Made by a program: the position numbers and the translations under genes. Positions 14,527-25,244 of a stretch of 28,881 nt of DNA are shown here, one piece after another. Source of the DNA: JBBSTY01 sp038235385. Its GTDB lineage: Bacteria; Actinomycetota; Acidimicrobiia; Acidimicrobiales; Acidimicrobilacustridaceae. The stretch is taken from the NCBI GenBank assembly GCA_038235385.1, contig JBBSTY010000034.1, forward strand, positions 1 to 28,881, given 5' to 3'. A model generated the notes under the pieces. It was not told where the DNA came from and did no database searches. It worked only from the letters and a program-made list of their open reading frames with translations. Positions within the stretch are counted from its first letter, which is position 1, and each line of letters begins with the position of its first letter.

Positions 14527-14600
14527 TGGGCCTGGCGGGGATCGAACCCACGACCGAGCGATTATGAGTCGCCTGCTCTAACCGACTGAGCTACAGGCCC
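14527..14600 (-). tRNA. tRNA-Ile2 (CAU anticodon), integration target
   Basis: A 74-nt cloverleaf on the minus strand: acceptor GGGCCTG/CAGGCCC, anticodon stem GGCGA/TCGCT, loop CTCATAA, T arm GTGGG-TTCGATC-CCCGC. The CAU anticodon could mean Met, but the AGCAGGCGACTCATAATCGC region matches bacterial tRNA-Ile2, whose C34 is changed to lysidine so that it reads AUA. No CCA is encoded. The gene is intact, as expected if the element restored its 3' end on integration. Confidence 0.9.
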
Positions 14601-14810
14601 CACGACGCGTGTCCCGTCCCGTTCCGGGGGCCCCGGGTTCGGTTGAGCCAGCACGCGTCCGGCGAATGTACCCCCACGAACGCGACCACTCGCGCCCACC
14701 GGGAACCAGCGGTCACGCGCACGGCGGCTCCAGCGCGGTCACCGACCACGGCGCCGAGACCCCCCGGCGCGAACAAGGCACCCACGATGGGGCGCCTCGA
14801 CGGTGGTTGG

Positions 14811-14883
14811 CTCCGAGGGTGGGGCTCGAACCCACGACATTCTGATTAACAGTCAGACGCTCTGCCAGCTGAGCTACCTCGGA
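14811..14883 (-). tRNA. tRNA-Asn (GUU anticodon)
   Basis: A 73-nt cloverleaf on the minus strand: acceptor TCCGAGG/CCTCGGA, D arm with AGCTGGCA, anticodon stem TCTGA/TCAGA with loop CTGTTAA, T arm GTGGG-TTCGAGC-CCCAC, discriminator G. CCA follows directly (14808-14810). The 210 bp between the two tRNA genes hold nothing recognisable. Confidence 0.95.
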
Positions 14884-15006
14884 AGGACAGCCCGTCACGA
14901 TAGCAGTGGCGTGCTGGGGCTCCGAAACCGTTGACGGGGCACGGGCACCATCGAGACCCGTTGCCCGCAGGAGCCCGTCATCCGCACCGGGCTCCCATGT
15001 CCGCGC

Positions 15007-15012
15007 TACAAC
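15007..15012 (+). promoter_or_regulatory. Candidate -10 box of a leaderless transcript
   Basis: TACAAC, one base from TACAAT, ends 6 nt before ATG 15019. A GGAG lies within those 6 nt, too close to the ATG for a normal ribosome site. Confidence 0.35.
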
Positions 15013-15018
15013 GGAGCC

Positions 15019-15342
15019 ATGCGCATGCGAACTGGATTGATCGTCGGCTTCGGGCTCGGGTACTACTTCGGGGCCAAGGCCGGTCGGGCCCGGTACGAAC
15101 AGATCGAGGGGTGGCTCGACCGGGCGCGCGGCACCGCGTTCTACCGCGACACGAGGACCAAGGTCGAAGACGGCATCCGCGAGGGCACCAGCGCGGTCCG
15201 CTCGATGGTCGAGGACACCGCGTTCAGCGGACAGCCTCGCTTGCTCGACGACACCGACGAGCTCTACCTCGGCGACGCACTCGACGCCGAGCGACCCTCG
15301 GGCGACATCCGGTCCCTCTTCAACGACCCGACGCTCAACTGA
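15019..15342 (+). CDS. Small protein with an N-terminal membrane segment (YtxH-like)
   Basis: A 107-residue protein. Residues 4-22 (RTGLIVGFGLGYYFGAKAG) form one glycine-rich membrane segment, followed by GRARYEQIEGWLDRARG, an amphipathic helix pattern seen in YtxH-like actinobacterial proteins, and an acidic soluble tail ending DIRSLFNDPTLN. It is probably a one-pass cytoplasmic-membrane protein. Function unknown. It stands alone between tRNA-Asn and the monooxygenase and converges on the latter 25 bp away. Confidence 0.72.
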   Translation: MRMRTGLIVGFGLGYYFGAKAGRARYEQIEGWLDRARGTAFYRDTRTKVEDGIREGTSAVRSMVEDTAFSGQPRLLDDTDELYLGDALDAERPSGDIRSLFNDPTLN

Positions 15343-15367
15343 TCGAACCTGCTCGAACCTGCTCCGG

Positions 15368-16894
15368 TCAGCGTCGCTCGAGGACGTCCACCGTTCGCCC
15401 GGGGTTCGGCGACGGCTGAACCGCGGTGGCCGAGCGGGTGAGCCGCATCACTCCGTCGTCCACCGCCCCCTTGCGGAACATCTTCTTGTCCGCGCTGAAG
15501 CGCTGCGGGTTGATCCACGGCTCGCGATCGCCCTGCCTCGGGAACCGGTGCATGACCCGTTGCATGTACCCCGAGGAGAAGTCGTCGATCCACGGACGTT
15601 CGGGCATCGAGCAGTCCGACGGTCGCAACCGTGGGGTGCAGACGTCGGTGCCGGTGTCGCGGAGGTGGTTCAGCAGCCGGCACACGTACCCGGCCACGAG
15701 ATCGGACCGCAAGGTCCACGATGCGTTGATGTACCCGAACGACGAGGCCAGGTTCGGGATGTCGGAGTAGGCGAACCCCTTGTAGGTCCAGGTCTTGGCG
15801 AAGTCGACCGGTTCGCCGTCGACCTCGAAGTCCATCTCCCCCAACGTCACCAGCTCCAAGCCCGTGGCCGTGACGACGATGTCGGCGTCGAGCACCTCGC
15901 CGGACTCGAGCTCGATGCCGGTTTCGGTGAAGCGGACGATCCGATCGGTGACCACCGACGCCTTCCCGGAACGGATGGCGGCGAACAGGTCGCTGTTGGG
16001 CACCAGGCACAGTCGCTGGTCCCACGGGTCGTACGACGGGGTGAAGTGACGGTCCACGTCGTAGTCGTCCCCGAGCTCCTTGCGGACCATGGCCAGGAGG
16101 CGCTGCTTGACCTTGTCGGGGCGAACCCGGGTCTGGTTGTAGAAGGTCTGTTGCATGGCGACGTTCTTGACCCGTGTGAGCTCGTAGGCCAATGACGCAG
16201 GGAGCACGCGACGCATGGCGTTCGCCAACGAATCGACGTCGGGACGCGACACGACGTAGGTCGGCGACCGCTGCAACATCGTGACGTGGGCCGCTGTCTC
16301 GGCCATGGCCGGCACCAGGGTCATCGCCGTGGAGCCGGAGCCGATGACCACCACCCGCTTGTCGCGGTGGTCGAGCTCCTCGGGCCACTCCTGCGGGTGG
16401 ACGACCTCACCGGAGAACCGGTCGATCCCCTCGAACGTCGGGGTGTGGCCCGCCTTGTAGCTGTAGTAACCCGAGCACATGTACAGGTAGCCACACGTCG
16501 TCGTGATCGCAGCGCCATCAGAGGTGCGATGCCCCTCGACCGTCCACCGTCCCTCGGCCGTCGACCACGACGCCTGGTCGATGTGGTGGCCGAAGCGGAT
16601 GTGCCGGTCGATCCCGAACTCGGACGCGGTTTCGCGCAGGTAGGCGAGGATCGACGGCCCGTCGGCGATCGCCTTGTCGGCGGTCCACGGCTTGAAGCTG
16701 AAGCCGAGCGTGTGCATGTCGCTGTCGGAACGAACGCCCGGGTACCGGAACAGGTCCCAGGTCCCGCCGAGGTCGTCGCGCCCCTCGAAGATGGCGTAGG
16801 TGCGGTCAGGGCATCGGTCCTGCAGGTGCCACGCGGCTCCGATCCCCGAGATGCCCGCGCCCACGATGAGCACGTCCACATGCGCGTCGGTCAT
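15368..16894 (-). CDS. Flavin-containing monooxygenase, Baeyer-Villiger type
   Basis: A 508-residue protein from ATG 16894, behind a GGGGGAGAG ribosome site. It has an FAD-binding Rossmann motif GAGISG (12-17), the FAD-contacting GGTWDLFRYPGVRSD, the Baeyer-Villiger fingerprint FSGEVVHPQEWP (160-171, pattern FxGxxxHxxxWP) and a second, NADPH-binding GSGSTA motif (185-190). Such enzymes use NADPH and oxygen to insert oxygen next to a ketone or to oxidise N or S atoms. The natural substrate cannot be read from the sequence. It is single-gene by context, with rpoD upstream on the same strand across a 221-bp gap. Confidence 0.9.
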   Translation of the reverse strand: MTDAHVDVLIVGAGISGIGAAWHLQDRCPDRTYAIFEGRDDLGGTWDLFRYPGVRSDSDMHTLGFSFKPWTADKAIADGPSILAYLRETASEFGIDRHIRFGHHIDQASWSTAEGRWTVEGHRTSDGAAITTTCGYLYMCSGYYSYKAGHTPTFEGIDRFSGEVVHPQEWPEELDHRDKRVVVIGSGSTAMTLVPAMAETAAHVTMLQRSPTYVVSRPDVDSLANAMRRVLPASLAYELTRVKNVAMQQTFYNQTRVRPDKVKQRLLAMVRKELGDDYDVDRHFTPSYDPWDQRLCLVPNSDLFAAIRSGKASVVTDRIVRFTETGIELESGEVLDADIVVTATGLELVTLGEMDFEVDGEPVDFAKTWTYKGFAYSDIPNLASSFGYINASWTLRSDLVAGYVCRLLNHLRDTGTDVCTPRLRPSDCSMPERPWIDDFSSGYMQRVMHRFPRQGDREPWINPQRFSADKKMFRKGAVDDGVMRLTRSATAVQPSPNPGRTVDVLERR

Positions 16895-17013
16895 CGTCGC
16901 TCTCCCCCGGTGCTCGGATCCATCAGCTCCCGCCGAACGGGGCGAGAGCAAACCTCAGGGTACCGTCACGGCACGTCGCCACGACCGGTTCCAGGATGGC
17001 CGCCGCGGGTGGT

Positions 17014-17031
17014 CGCCGGGGCGGCCCGGCG
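17014..17031 (-). terminator. GC-rich hairpin downstream of rpoD
   Basis: CGCCGGG-GCGG-CCCGGCG is a perfect 7-bp stem with a 4-nt loop, 85 bp after the rpoD stop. There is no U-run, so it would be an atypical terminator, as is common in high-GC actinobacteria. The rest of 16895-17115 shows only the monooxygenase ribosome site. Confidence 0.35.
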
Positions 17032-17115
17032 AGACCGCCGATGGTCCCCTGAGGCCGCGGACGCATCACGGGAACCTCCCGGCCGACGCGATCACGCGCC
17101 ACCGAGGAGGGCGAG

Positions 17116-18554
<1,439 letters not shown>

Positions 18555-18558
<4 letters not shown>

Positions 18559-20384
18559 TCCTGCTCCTCAGGCTCTGTCGTGAGCCAGGCTAGCAACTGG
18601 CCGGCTGAAGCTTCGCTGGACGTCGATTCGCGGGTCTCCTCGAGTCGGAGCTTCAGCCACTGCATGGTGGACGAGAACGACAACGGATCGTCAGCGACCC
18701 GGGCCTGTGCCGCGATCTCGGCCAGCTCGCGCTGCGCCGCCGCCTGGATCAGCAACACAGCGACATCGAGCGGTTCGGCGTCGCTGTCCTCGACGACGAC
18801 CTGCTGCAGCAGCTCTGCGGTCCCCGGGTCGGCGGTGTCGATCGCCTCATGCACCGACGCGGACGAAACCAACGCCAGGTACGCCGCTCGGGCACGGTCG
18901 TCGGTGAAGAGCACCTCGTGGAGCCACGGGGCCACCTGATCCGGGGCGATGACGAGCAACCGCAGCGCTTCGAGCTCTGCGCTCTCGCGCATGGGAAGTG
19001 CCGGTGGGTCGTGACGCTGATCGCTGTCGCGCTCGCGTGCGACCACCCGACCCCGACCGGGCGGCACGTTCGTGGTGGCACCCACGGCCCCTCCCGCGAG
19101 CACACCTCGGAGGTGATCGGGCTCGATGCGCGTCCGACTGGCGATCTCCATCACGTACTGGTCGCGCACCAGCGAGCTGGGGTGTTCGACCACGACACCC
19201 AGGGCCTGCTCGGCCGCTCGAGCGCGTCCCTCGGGCGTCGCCGTGTTGGCCGCGGCGAGCACCCGGTTCACCCGGAACCCGAGGAACGGGACCGCACCGG
19301 TGATCGCGCCTCGCAACGCCTCGGGATCGGTCCGGGCGAGGTCGGCGGGGTCCACCCCGGGCGGCAGGGCGGCGACGGCGACGTCGATCTCGTACTGCCG
19401 CTCCCACTCGTAGAACCGCTCCGCCGCGTTCTGGCCGGCGGAATCGGCGTCGAACGCCAGCACGATGCGGTGCGCGTAGCTCTTCAGCAGCCGGAAGTGC
19501 TCTTCGGTGAGCGACGTCCCACAGGTCGCAACCGCTCGGGGCATGCCCGCTGCGGCGAACCCGATCACGTCCGTGTAGCCCTCGCAGACGATCGCCTCGT
19601 CGGCGTTCACGATCGCCGCCTTGGCCCAGTTGAGCCCGTAGAGCGTCTTGCTCTTGGCGTAGAGGCGGGTCTCGGCGCTGTTCTTGTACTTGCGCGGATC
19701 CGACGAGCCGGGCAGCACGCGCCCACCGAACGCGACCGGCTCGCCGTTCACGTCGAAGATGGGGAACAGGACACGACCACGGAACGCGTCGGTGACCCGG
19801 CCGGCACGGTTGAGGAAGCCGAGGCCGGCACCCTCGAAGAGCTGGTACCGCTCCGCGTCCTTGGTCGACGGCACGCCGAGTGCGCGTGCGAGCTCGTCCC
19901 AACCGTCGGGTGCCCACCCCAGGCGGTACTGACGCACCTCGTCGCCGCTCAGTCCCCGCGACCGCAGGTAGCCCCTCGCACGTGCGGCGTCCGGAGCCTT
20001 CAAGAGCCGTTCGTGATACCACCCCACGGCCTCGTCCATGATCGCCGCCATCTTGCCGCGGACCTTGCGGCCCTCTCCGGCGTCGCGATCGTCGTACCGC
20101 AAGGTGATGTTGGCCTTGCTCGCCAGCGTCTCCACCGCAGTGACGAAGTCGGCGTGATCGATCTCACGCACGAAGGTGATGGCATCGCCCTTCGCACCGC
20201 AGCCGAAGCAGTTGTAGAGCCCCAGCTCCTGGTTGACCGAGAACGACGGCGACTTCTCGGCGTGGAAGGGGCACAGGCCGTTCCAGCGTCGACCGACCCG
20301 CTTGAGCTGCACGTGTTCGGAGATGACCGCCACGATGTCGGTGGAGTCCCTGACCCGTGCGATGTCATCGTCGACGATTCCCAT
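18555..20384 (-). CDS. dnaG: DNA primase
   Basis: A 609-residue protein from ATG 20384 (MGIVDDDIARVRD); the frame is open further upstream, but primases start here. The N-terminal CHC2 zinc domain reads CPFHAEKSPSFSV and YNCFGCGAKGD. The Toprim catalytic core has VCEGYTDVIGF with the metal-binding glutamate and VLAFDADSAGQNAAERF with the DxD-type residues. The C-terminal 200 residues form the helicase-binding part and are variable. It makes the RNA primers for the replication fork. A TACCGT box (20409-20414, minus) and a GGGGAGA ribosome site precede the start. The 186 bp between this gene and ppdK include these signals only. Confidence 0.96.
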
Positions 20385-20408
20385 CGGTCTCCCCGCGGCC
20401 TCACCGAG

Positions 20409-20414
20409 ACGGTA
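20409..20414 (-). promoter_or_regulatory. Candidate -10 box for dnaG-rpoD
   Basis: TACCGT on the minus strand lies 24 nt upstream of the dnaG ATG. The predicted short leader carries a GGGGAGA ribosome site. No -35 box close to consensus is seen. Confidence 0.3.
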
Positions 20415-20570
20415 GCAGCGAACCCAGTGCCCATCGCTCGCGTTCTCGGGCGCGATCTGCGTCCTGAAGCAGACAACCGGAGGTGGCATGCCGGGGGGTT
20501 GCCGCTGGCTGACCGGGCGCGCCGAGGTCGCTGCTCGGCTCGGCCGGACCGGCCCCATGCGGACGCTGGA

Positions 20571-23201
20571 TCACCCGGCCGACGCAGCGGTCACGGCCTG
20601 CGCCGCGGCCAGCCGAGCAATCGGGACGCGGAACGGCGAGCACGAGACGTAGTCGACGCCGATGCCGTAGAAGAACGCGATCGACGCCGGATCGCCGCCG
20701 TGCTCCCCGCACACGCCGACGCTCAGTGTCGGCCGCGCGTCGCGCCCTCGCTGCAGACCCATGCGCATCAGCTCCCCGACCCCGACCTGATCCACCGACT
20801 CGAACGGGTCGATCGGGAGCAGGCCCCGCTCGAGGTAGGCATCGATGATCGGCTGCACGTCGTCACGAGAGAACCCGAAGGTCATCTGGGTGAGGTCGTT
20901 CGTCCCGAACGAGAAGAAATCGGCCGCTGTGGCGATGTCGCCCGCACAGATCGCCGCTCGGGGGGTCTCGATCATCGTGCCGATGAGGATGTCGGCGGGG
21001 TCTCGGTCCGATCCGACGATCTCGTCGATCTCGTCGGTGATCCAGGCCCGCACGAGCTCGAGCTCACGACGGTCCACGATGAGCGGCACCATGATCTCGA
21101 CGATCGGGTCCCCGCCCGCCTCACGCCTGATCTGCGCCGCCTCGAGCAACGCTCGGACCTGCATCCGGTAGAGACCGTCCTTGATGATGCCCAGCCGCAC
21201 CCCGCGCACCCCGAGCATCGGGTTCTGCTCCTGCCACGACCGAGCGGCCGCCAGCATCGCCTCACCCGCGTCGTCGAGCTCGCCGCGGGCCTGTTCGATG
21301 GCCAGCTCCTCGACCGACGGCAGGAACTCGTGCAGGGGAGGATCGAGCAGGCGGACGGTGACCGGGAGCCCGTCCATCGCTTCGAGGATCTCGGTGAAGT
21401 CGGCGCGCTGCACCTCGAGGAGCTCGTCCAGCGCGGCGGACTCCTTCTCCGGGGTGTCGGCCAGGATCATGCGTCGGACGACCGGTAGCCGGTCGCCGAG
21501 GAACATGTGCTCGGTGCGGCACAGTCCGATGCCCTGCGCGCCGTACTTTCGGGCACGAGCAGCATCCTCCCCGGTGTCCGCGTTCACCCGCACCGCCATC
21601 TGATCGCCTCGCACGTCGTCAGCCCACCCCAGGATGGTGTCGAACTCGACCGGGACCTCTCCCGCGGTGAGCGCCACACCACCCTCGTAGACGAGCCCGG
21701 TGGACCCGTCGACCGAGATGACGTCACCCTCGTGGATCACACGACCGTCCTCCGCCGTGAACGAGTCGGCAGCGATGTCGAGGTGCTCGGCCCCGCACAC
21801 GGCGGGCTTGCCCCAGCCGCGAGCGACCACCGCCGCGTGGGAGACCAGGCCTCCACGGGCGGTGAGCACCGCTTCGGCCACCGCCATGCCGCGCACGTCC
21901 TCGGGTGAGGTCTCCTGGCGCACGAGGATCACGGCCTCGCCGCGACCGACCGCGTCGATGGCACGGTCGGCGTCGAAGTAGGCGCGGCCGACCCCGGCGC
22001 CGGGCGACGCGGCCAGACCCCGTGCCAGGACGGCGGCGTCGGTGTCGTCGATGTGCGGATGGAGCACCTGGTCGAGGTGTTCGGGTCGCACCCGCTGCAC
22101 GGCCTCCGCGTGGGACAGCGCAACCTGGGGTTCGTCGGCGAGGGCGACGGCGATGCGCAGCGCGGCGACGCCGGTGCGCTTGCCGACGCGGGTCTGCAGC
22201 ATCCACAGCTTGTCCTGCTCGATGGTGAACTCGACGTCGAGCATGTCTCGGTAGTGCCGCTCGAGGCGTCCGAAGATGGCGAGGAGCTCATCGTGGCTCG
22301 CCGGGAACGAGCGCCGCATCTCGATGATCGGCAACGGCACCCGCACACCGGCGACCACGTCTTCACCCTGCGCGTTGACGAGGAAGTCACCGTAGGCACC
22401 CGCTTCGCCCGTCGCCGGGTTCCGGGTGAAGCCCACCCCGGTCCCGGACCGGTCATCCCGGTTGCCGAACACCATGGCCTGGACGTTCACCGCGGTTCCC
22501 CAATCCTCGGGGATGCGCTCTCGCTCCCGGTAGGCGCGGGCTCGCGGGCCCCTCCATGATCGGAACACCGCGGCGACGGCGTTGCGCAGCTGCGCCGCTG
22601 GATCCTGCGGGAACTCCTCGCCGGTCAGCTCGAGGATGAGGTGCAGGTACGCATCGATCACCGAGGCGAGCGCGTCGGTCGGGACCGCGCTGTCAGCAAC
22701 CGCAGTCGAGGCTGCCTTGTGGTGCTCGAAGATCTGGTCGAACCGGCCGCCATCGAGGTCGAGAACCACCTTGGCGTACATGGCGAGCAGGCGGCGGTAG
22801 GAGTCCCGGGCGAAGCGCTCGTCGCCCGTCTGGCGGGCGAGCGCGACCACGGAACGGTCGTTGAGGCCGAGGTTCAGCACCGTGTCCATCATCCCGGGCA
22901 TCGACGTCCGAGCCCCGGACCGCACCGAGATCAGCAGCGGATCTGACGGGTCGCCGAGCGCTGCGCCCATGCTCGACTCGAGCCGCTCGAGGTGCGCAGT
23001 GATCTCGTCGTCGAGCCCGTCGGGCCATCCGCCATCGAGGAAGCTCTGGCACGCCTCGGTGGTGATGGTGAAGCCCGGTGGCACCGGCAGGTCGAGGACC
23101 GACGTCATCTCCGCCAGGTTGGCGCCCTTGCCCCCGAGCAGCTCGGTGAGCTCCCGCGGCGGGCGCGCATGGGGATGGTTGAACGCGAAGACGTACGTCA
23201 T
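20571..23201 (-). CDS. ppdK: Pyruvate, phosphate dikinase
   Basis: An 876-residue protein, full length for the family, behind a GAGGAG ribosome site. The N-terminal ATP-grasp part has GGKGANLAEM (23-32) and RSGARTSMPGMMDTVLNLG. The phosphohistidine swivelling domain carries the catalytic H455 in GGLVSHAAVVARGWGKP. The C-terminal TIM barrel has QGIGLCRTEHMF, GVRLGI, FGTNDLTQ and the active-site C831 in GVCGEHGGDP. It interconverts pyruvate + ATP + Pi and PEP + AMP + PPi. At position 453, where the family usually has the regulatory threonine (GGMTSH), this protein has valine. It is followed by dnaG on the same strand. Confidence 0.96.
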   Translation of the reverse strand: MTYVFAFNHPHARPPRELTELLGGKGANLAEMTSVLDLPVPPGFTITTEACQSFLDGGWPDGLDDEITAHLERLESSMGAALGDPSDPLLISVRSGARTSMPGMMDTVLNLGLNDRSVVALARQTGDERFARDSYRRLLAMYAKVVLDLDGGRFDQIFEHHKAASTAVADSAVPTDALASVIDAYLHLILELTGEEFPQDPAAQLRNAVAAVFRSWRGPRARAYRERERIPEDWGTAVNVQAMVFGNRDDRSGTGVGFTRNPATGEAGAYGDFLVNAQGEDVVAGVRVPLPIIEMRRSFPASHDELLAIFGRLERHYRDMLDVEFTIEQDKLWMLQTRVGKRTGVAALRIAVALADEPQVALSHAEAVQRVRPEHLDQVLHPHIDDTDAAVLARGLAASPGAGVGRAYFDADRAIDAVGRGEAVILVRQETSPEDVRGMAVAEAVLTARGGLVSHAAVVARGWGKPAVCGAEHLDIAADSFTAEDGRVIHEGDVISVDGSTGLVYEGGVALTAGEVPVEFDTILGWADDVRGDQMAVRVNADTGEDAARARKYGAQGIGLCRTEHMFLGDRLPVVRRMILADTPEKESAALDELLEVQRADFTEILEAMDGLPVTVRLLDPPLHEFLPSVEELAIEQARGELDDAGEAMLAAARSWQEQNPMLGVRGVRLGIIKDGLYRMQVRALLEAAQIRREAGGDPIVEIMVPLIVDRRELELVRAWITDEIDEIVGSDRDPADILIGTMIETPRAAICAGDIATAADFFSFGTNDLTQMTFGFSRDDVQPIIDAYLERGLLPIDPFESVDQVGVGELMRMGLQRGRDARPTLSVGVCGEHGGDPASIAFFYGIGVDYVSCSPFRVPIARLAAAQAVTAASAG

Positions 23202-23338
23202 CAGGTTCTCCTCGTCGGCTCGAACGAGTGCTCGGCTGCGGGGAGCCTACCGGTGCGACCCCGGGGGCCTCGACGCCGGGTCGACGCATCAGACGTCGCC
23301 GGGACGTCGCACCCGCGCCTCGCAGGTCGACCGTGACG

Positions 23339-23370
23339 ACGCGGACCGACCGTGGCCACGCGGACCGACC
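23339..23370. repeat. 13-bp direct repeat between ppdK and the MFS gene
   Basis: ACGCGGACCGACC occurs at 23339-23351 and 23358-23370. The 198-bp gap between ppdK and the MFS gene otherwise shows a TAGGCT box (23244-23249, minus) 42 nt upstream of ppdK. No function is apparent for the repeat. Confidence 0.3.
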
Positions 23371-23399
23371 CTCGCCGGGAACGCAGCGGAGACCGCCGG

Positions 23400-25121
23400 T
23401 CAGGCGGTGGGCACGGGCGACTCGAGCTCGTCGTGGTCGACGTCGGCGCGGGGTGCAGCGACCTGAGCGACCGCGTCGAGCTCGCCGCCGGGGCGGGGAT
23501 CGTCGGCGAACACCGGCATCGCTCCGGCGATGCCGAGCTCGACCGCATCCTCGAGCGATTCGAGCGCACCGTGCATGGCACCCTCGTGGCTGATCTCCCG
23601 CGGCAGGAACCTGAGCACGAGGGCCGCCGCCACCGCGGCGAGGATCGCCCCGACGGTGACCGCCATGTGCACGCCGTCGACGAACGCAGCATCGGCACCT
23701 GCCGAGAGGGCCTGGCCGGCCGGGCCGCCGATCTCCGCTGCCGCCCGCAGGGCTCCGGCGAGCGACGCGCCCGCCATCTCCTGGACGGGACCGGGGAGGC
23801 CCACCGTGAGCGAGTCGATCGCACCGGCGTACTGGGACGCCGCGACGCTGCCCATCACGGCGACGCCGAGCGCGGCGCCGAGCTCGCGACTGGAGTCGTT
23901 CATCGCCGAACCCACACCCGCCCGGTTGGGCGGCACCGCCGACATGATCGAGGCGGTCATCGGCGACATCGCCAGGGCCATGCCCGAGACCATGGGGAAG
24001 ATCGAGGCGAGGATGTACCAGTACGACGTGTCGACCTGGAGCGCCCGCAACATCACCAGCGCGAAGGCCACCAGGAACAACCCCAGCGACACCGTGCGAT
24101 TGACCCCGATGCGGGCACTGATCCGAGGGGTGAGCGGCGCAACGATGATCATGATCGGCGCCATCGGCAGGAAGCGCACGGCCGCGTCGAGGGGCGTGTA
24201 GCCGAGGATGAGTTGGAAGTACTGGGTGATCAGGAACATCACGCCGTACATGGCCATGAAGACGAGGATCATCCCGCCGGTGCTCACGCTGAACGCGCCG
24301 TTCTTGAAGAACCGGATGTCGAGCATGGGAACCTCGCAGCGGAGCTCCCAGAACGCGAAGGCGGTGAGGACCGCGACACCCAGGGCGAACGACGCCAGAG
24401 TCGCCGCGCTGGTCCATCCCTGCTCGGGGGCCTCGATGAGGCCGTACACCACCGCAACGATGCCGACGATGGAGAGGACCGCTCCGATCGGGTCGAGGCG
24501 GGTCTTCTCGGCATCGCGCGACTTGGGGACCAGGAAGTAGCCCACGATCAGCGCGAACACGCAGATCGGGACGTTCACCAGGAAGACCGAGCCGTACCAG
24601 AAGTGGTTCAGGAGCACGCCCGTGGCCACCTGCCCGATGGCACCCGCCGCTCCGGTGACACCGGCCCAGATGGCGATGGCCTTGGTGCGCTCATCCGGGG
24701 GGAAGACGTTGACGAGGATGGACAGCGTCGCCGGCATGATGAACGCAGCTGCTGCGCCCATGAGCGCTCGCGAACCGATGAGCTGCCACATCTCGGTGGA
24801 CAGGGTGGCGACGACCGATGCCGCGAGGAACCCGATCAGACCGAACTGCAGGGCGCCCTTGCGACCGAACCGGTCCCCGATGGCTCCCGACGAGAACAGC
24901 AACCCGGCGAAGACCAGCGAGTAGATGGCGATCACCCACTGGAGCTGGGACTCGGTTGCGCCCAGATCGCGCGAGAGCGTCGGGATGGTGACGTTGAGGC
25001 TGGAGTTGCCGATGAAGACGATCAGCAGGCTCAGGCACAGGACGGCCAAGATCCACCACCGGCGAGCATGCACCCCGGGATCGGTCGGTTCGGTCGTGAC
25101 CGCGACGGTGGTTGTGCTCAT
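23400..25121 (-). CDS. MFS drug-resistance exporter, DHA2 (EmrB/QacA) type, 14 membrane segments
   Basis: A 573-residue protein with about 14 hydrophobic segments. The first is WWILAVLCLSLLIVFIGNSS, followed by LNVTIPTLSRDLGA. Motif A GAIGDRFGRKGALQFG links segments 2 and 3, and motif C-like GVTGAAGAIGQVATGVLL lies in segment 5, the mark of proton-driven antiporters. Length and topology fit the 14-segment DHA2 family. It should export drugs, dyes or a metabolite by proton antiport in the cytoplasmic membrane. It is divergent from a TetR regulator, a standard repressor-exporter pair. The C-terminal cytosolic tail of about 80 residues is variable. Confidence 0.92.
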   Translation of the reverse strand: MSTTTVAVTTEPTDPGVHARRWWILAVLCLSLLIVFIGNSSLNVTIPTLSRDLGATESQLQWVIAIYSLVFAGLLFSSGAIGDRFGRKGALQFGLIGFLAASVVATLSTEMWQLIGSRALMGAAAAFIMPATLSILVNVFPPDERTKAIAIWAGVTGAAGAIGQVATGVLLNHFWYGSVFLVNVPICVFALIVGYFLVPKSRDAEKTRLDPIGAVLSIVGIVAVVYGLIEAPEQGWTSAATLASFALGVAVLTAFAFWELRCEVPMLDIRFFKNGAFSVSTGGMILVFMAMYGVMFLITQYFQLILGYTPLDAAVRFLPMAPIMIIVAPLTPRISARIGVNRTVSLGLFLVAFALVMLRALQVDTSYWYILASIFPMVSGMALAMSPMTASIMSAVPPNRAGVGSAMNDSSRELGAALGVAVMGSVAASQYAGAIDSLTVGLPGPVQEMAGASLAGALRAAAEIGGPAGQALSAGADAAFVDGVHMAVTVGAILAAVAAALVLRFLPREISHEGAMHGALESLEDAVELGIAGAMPVFADDPRPGGELDAVAQVAAPRADVDHDELESPVPTA

Positions 25122-25192
25122 CAGGTGATCGGCTCCTCGGCAACGACGGGTGGACAGTCAGCGTGGGTGGAGAATAACGGTACTCAGTTACA

Positions 25193-25238
25193 ATATGACC
25201 GATGATCCATATGACACCCGACACTTCGTGGGTACGAT
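25193..25238 (+). promoter_or_regulatory. Shared operator/promoter region of the tetR-MFS pair
   Basis: ATATGAC is repeated at 25193-25199 and 25209-25215 (16 bp apart). ATGACA (25211-25216) and TACGAT (25233-25238), 16 bp apart, form a good promoter for tetR, whose ATG lies 6 nt beyond. The second repeat overlaps this -35 box, so a repressor bound there would block transcription. This A/T-rich patch stands out from the surrounding DNA. Confidence 0.5.
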
Positions 25239-25244
25239 CGAGCC

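Noticed and set aside
14504..14551. Integrase start further upstream inside the tRNA gene
   Set aside because: The extra residues (GSIPARPT) are the translation of the tRNA 3' end, a known artefact next to tRNA-integrated elements.
18849..21488. 879-codon plus-strand open frame across dnaG and ppdK
   Set aside because: Antisense to two well-supported essential genes and rich in Arg, Gly and His runs typical of shadow frames.
23352..25205. 617-codon plus-strand open frame opposite the MFS exporter
   Set aside because: Shadow of a membrane protein: very rich in Arg, Asp, Glu and His, with no domain.
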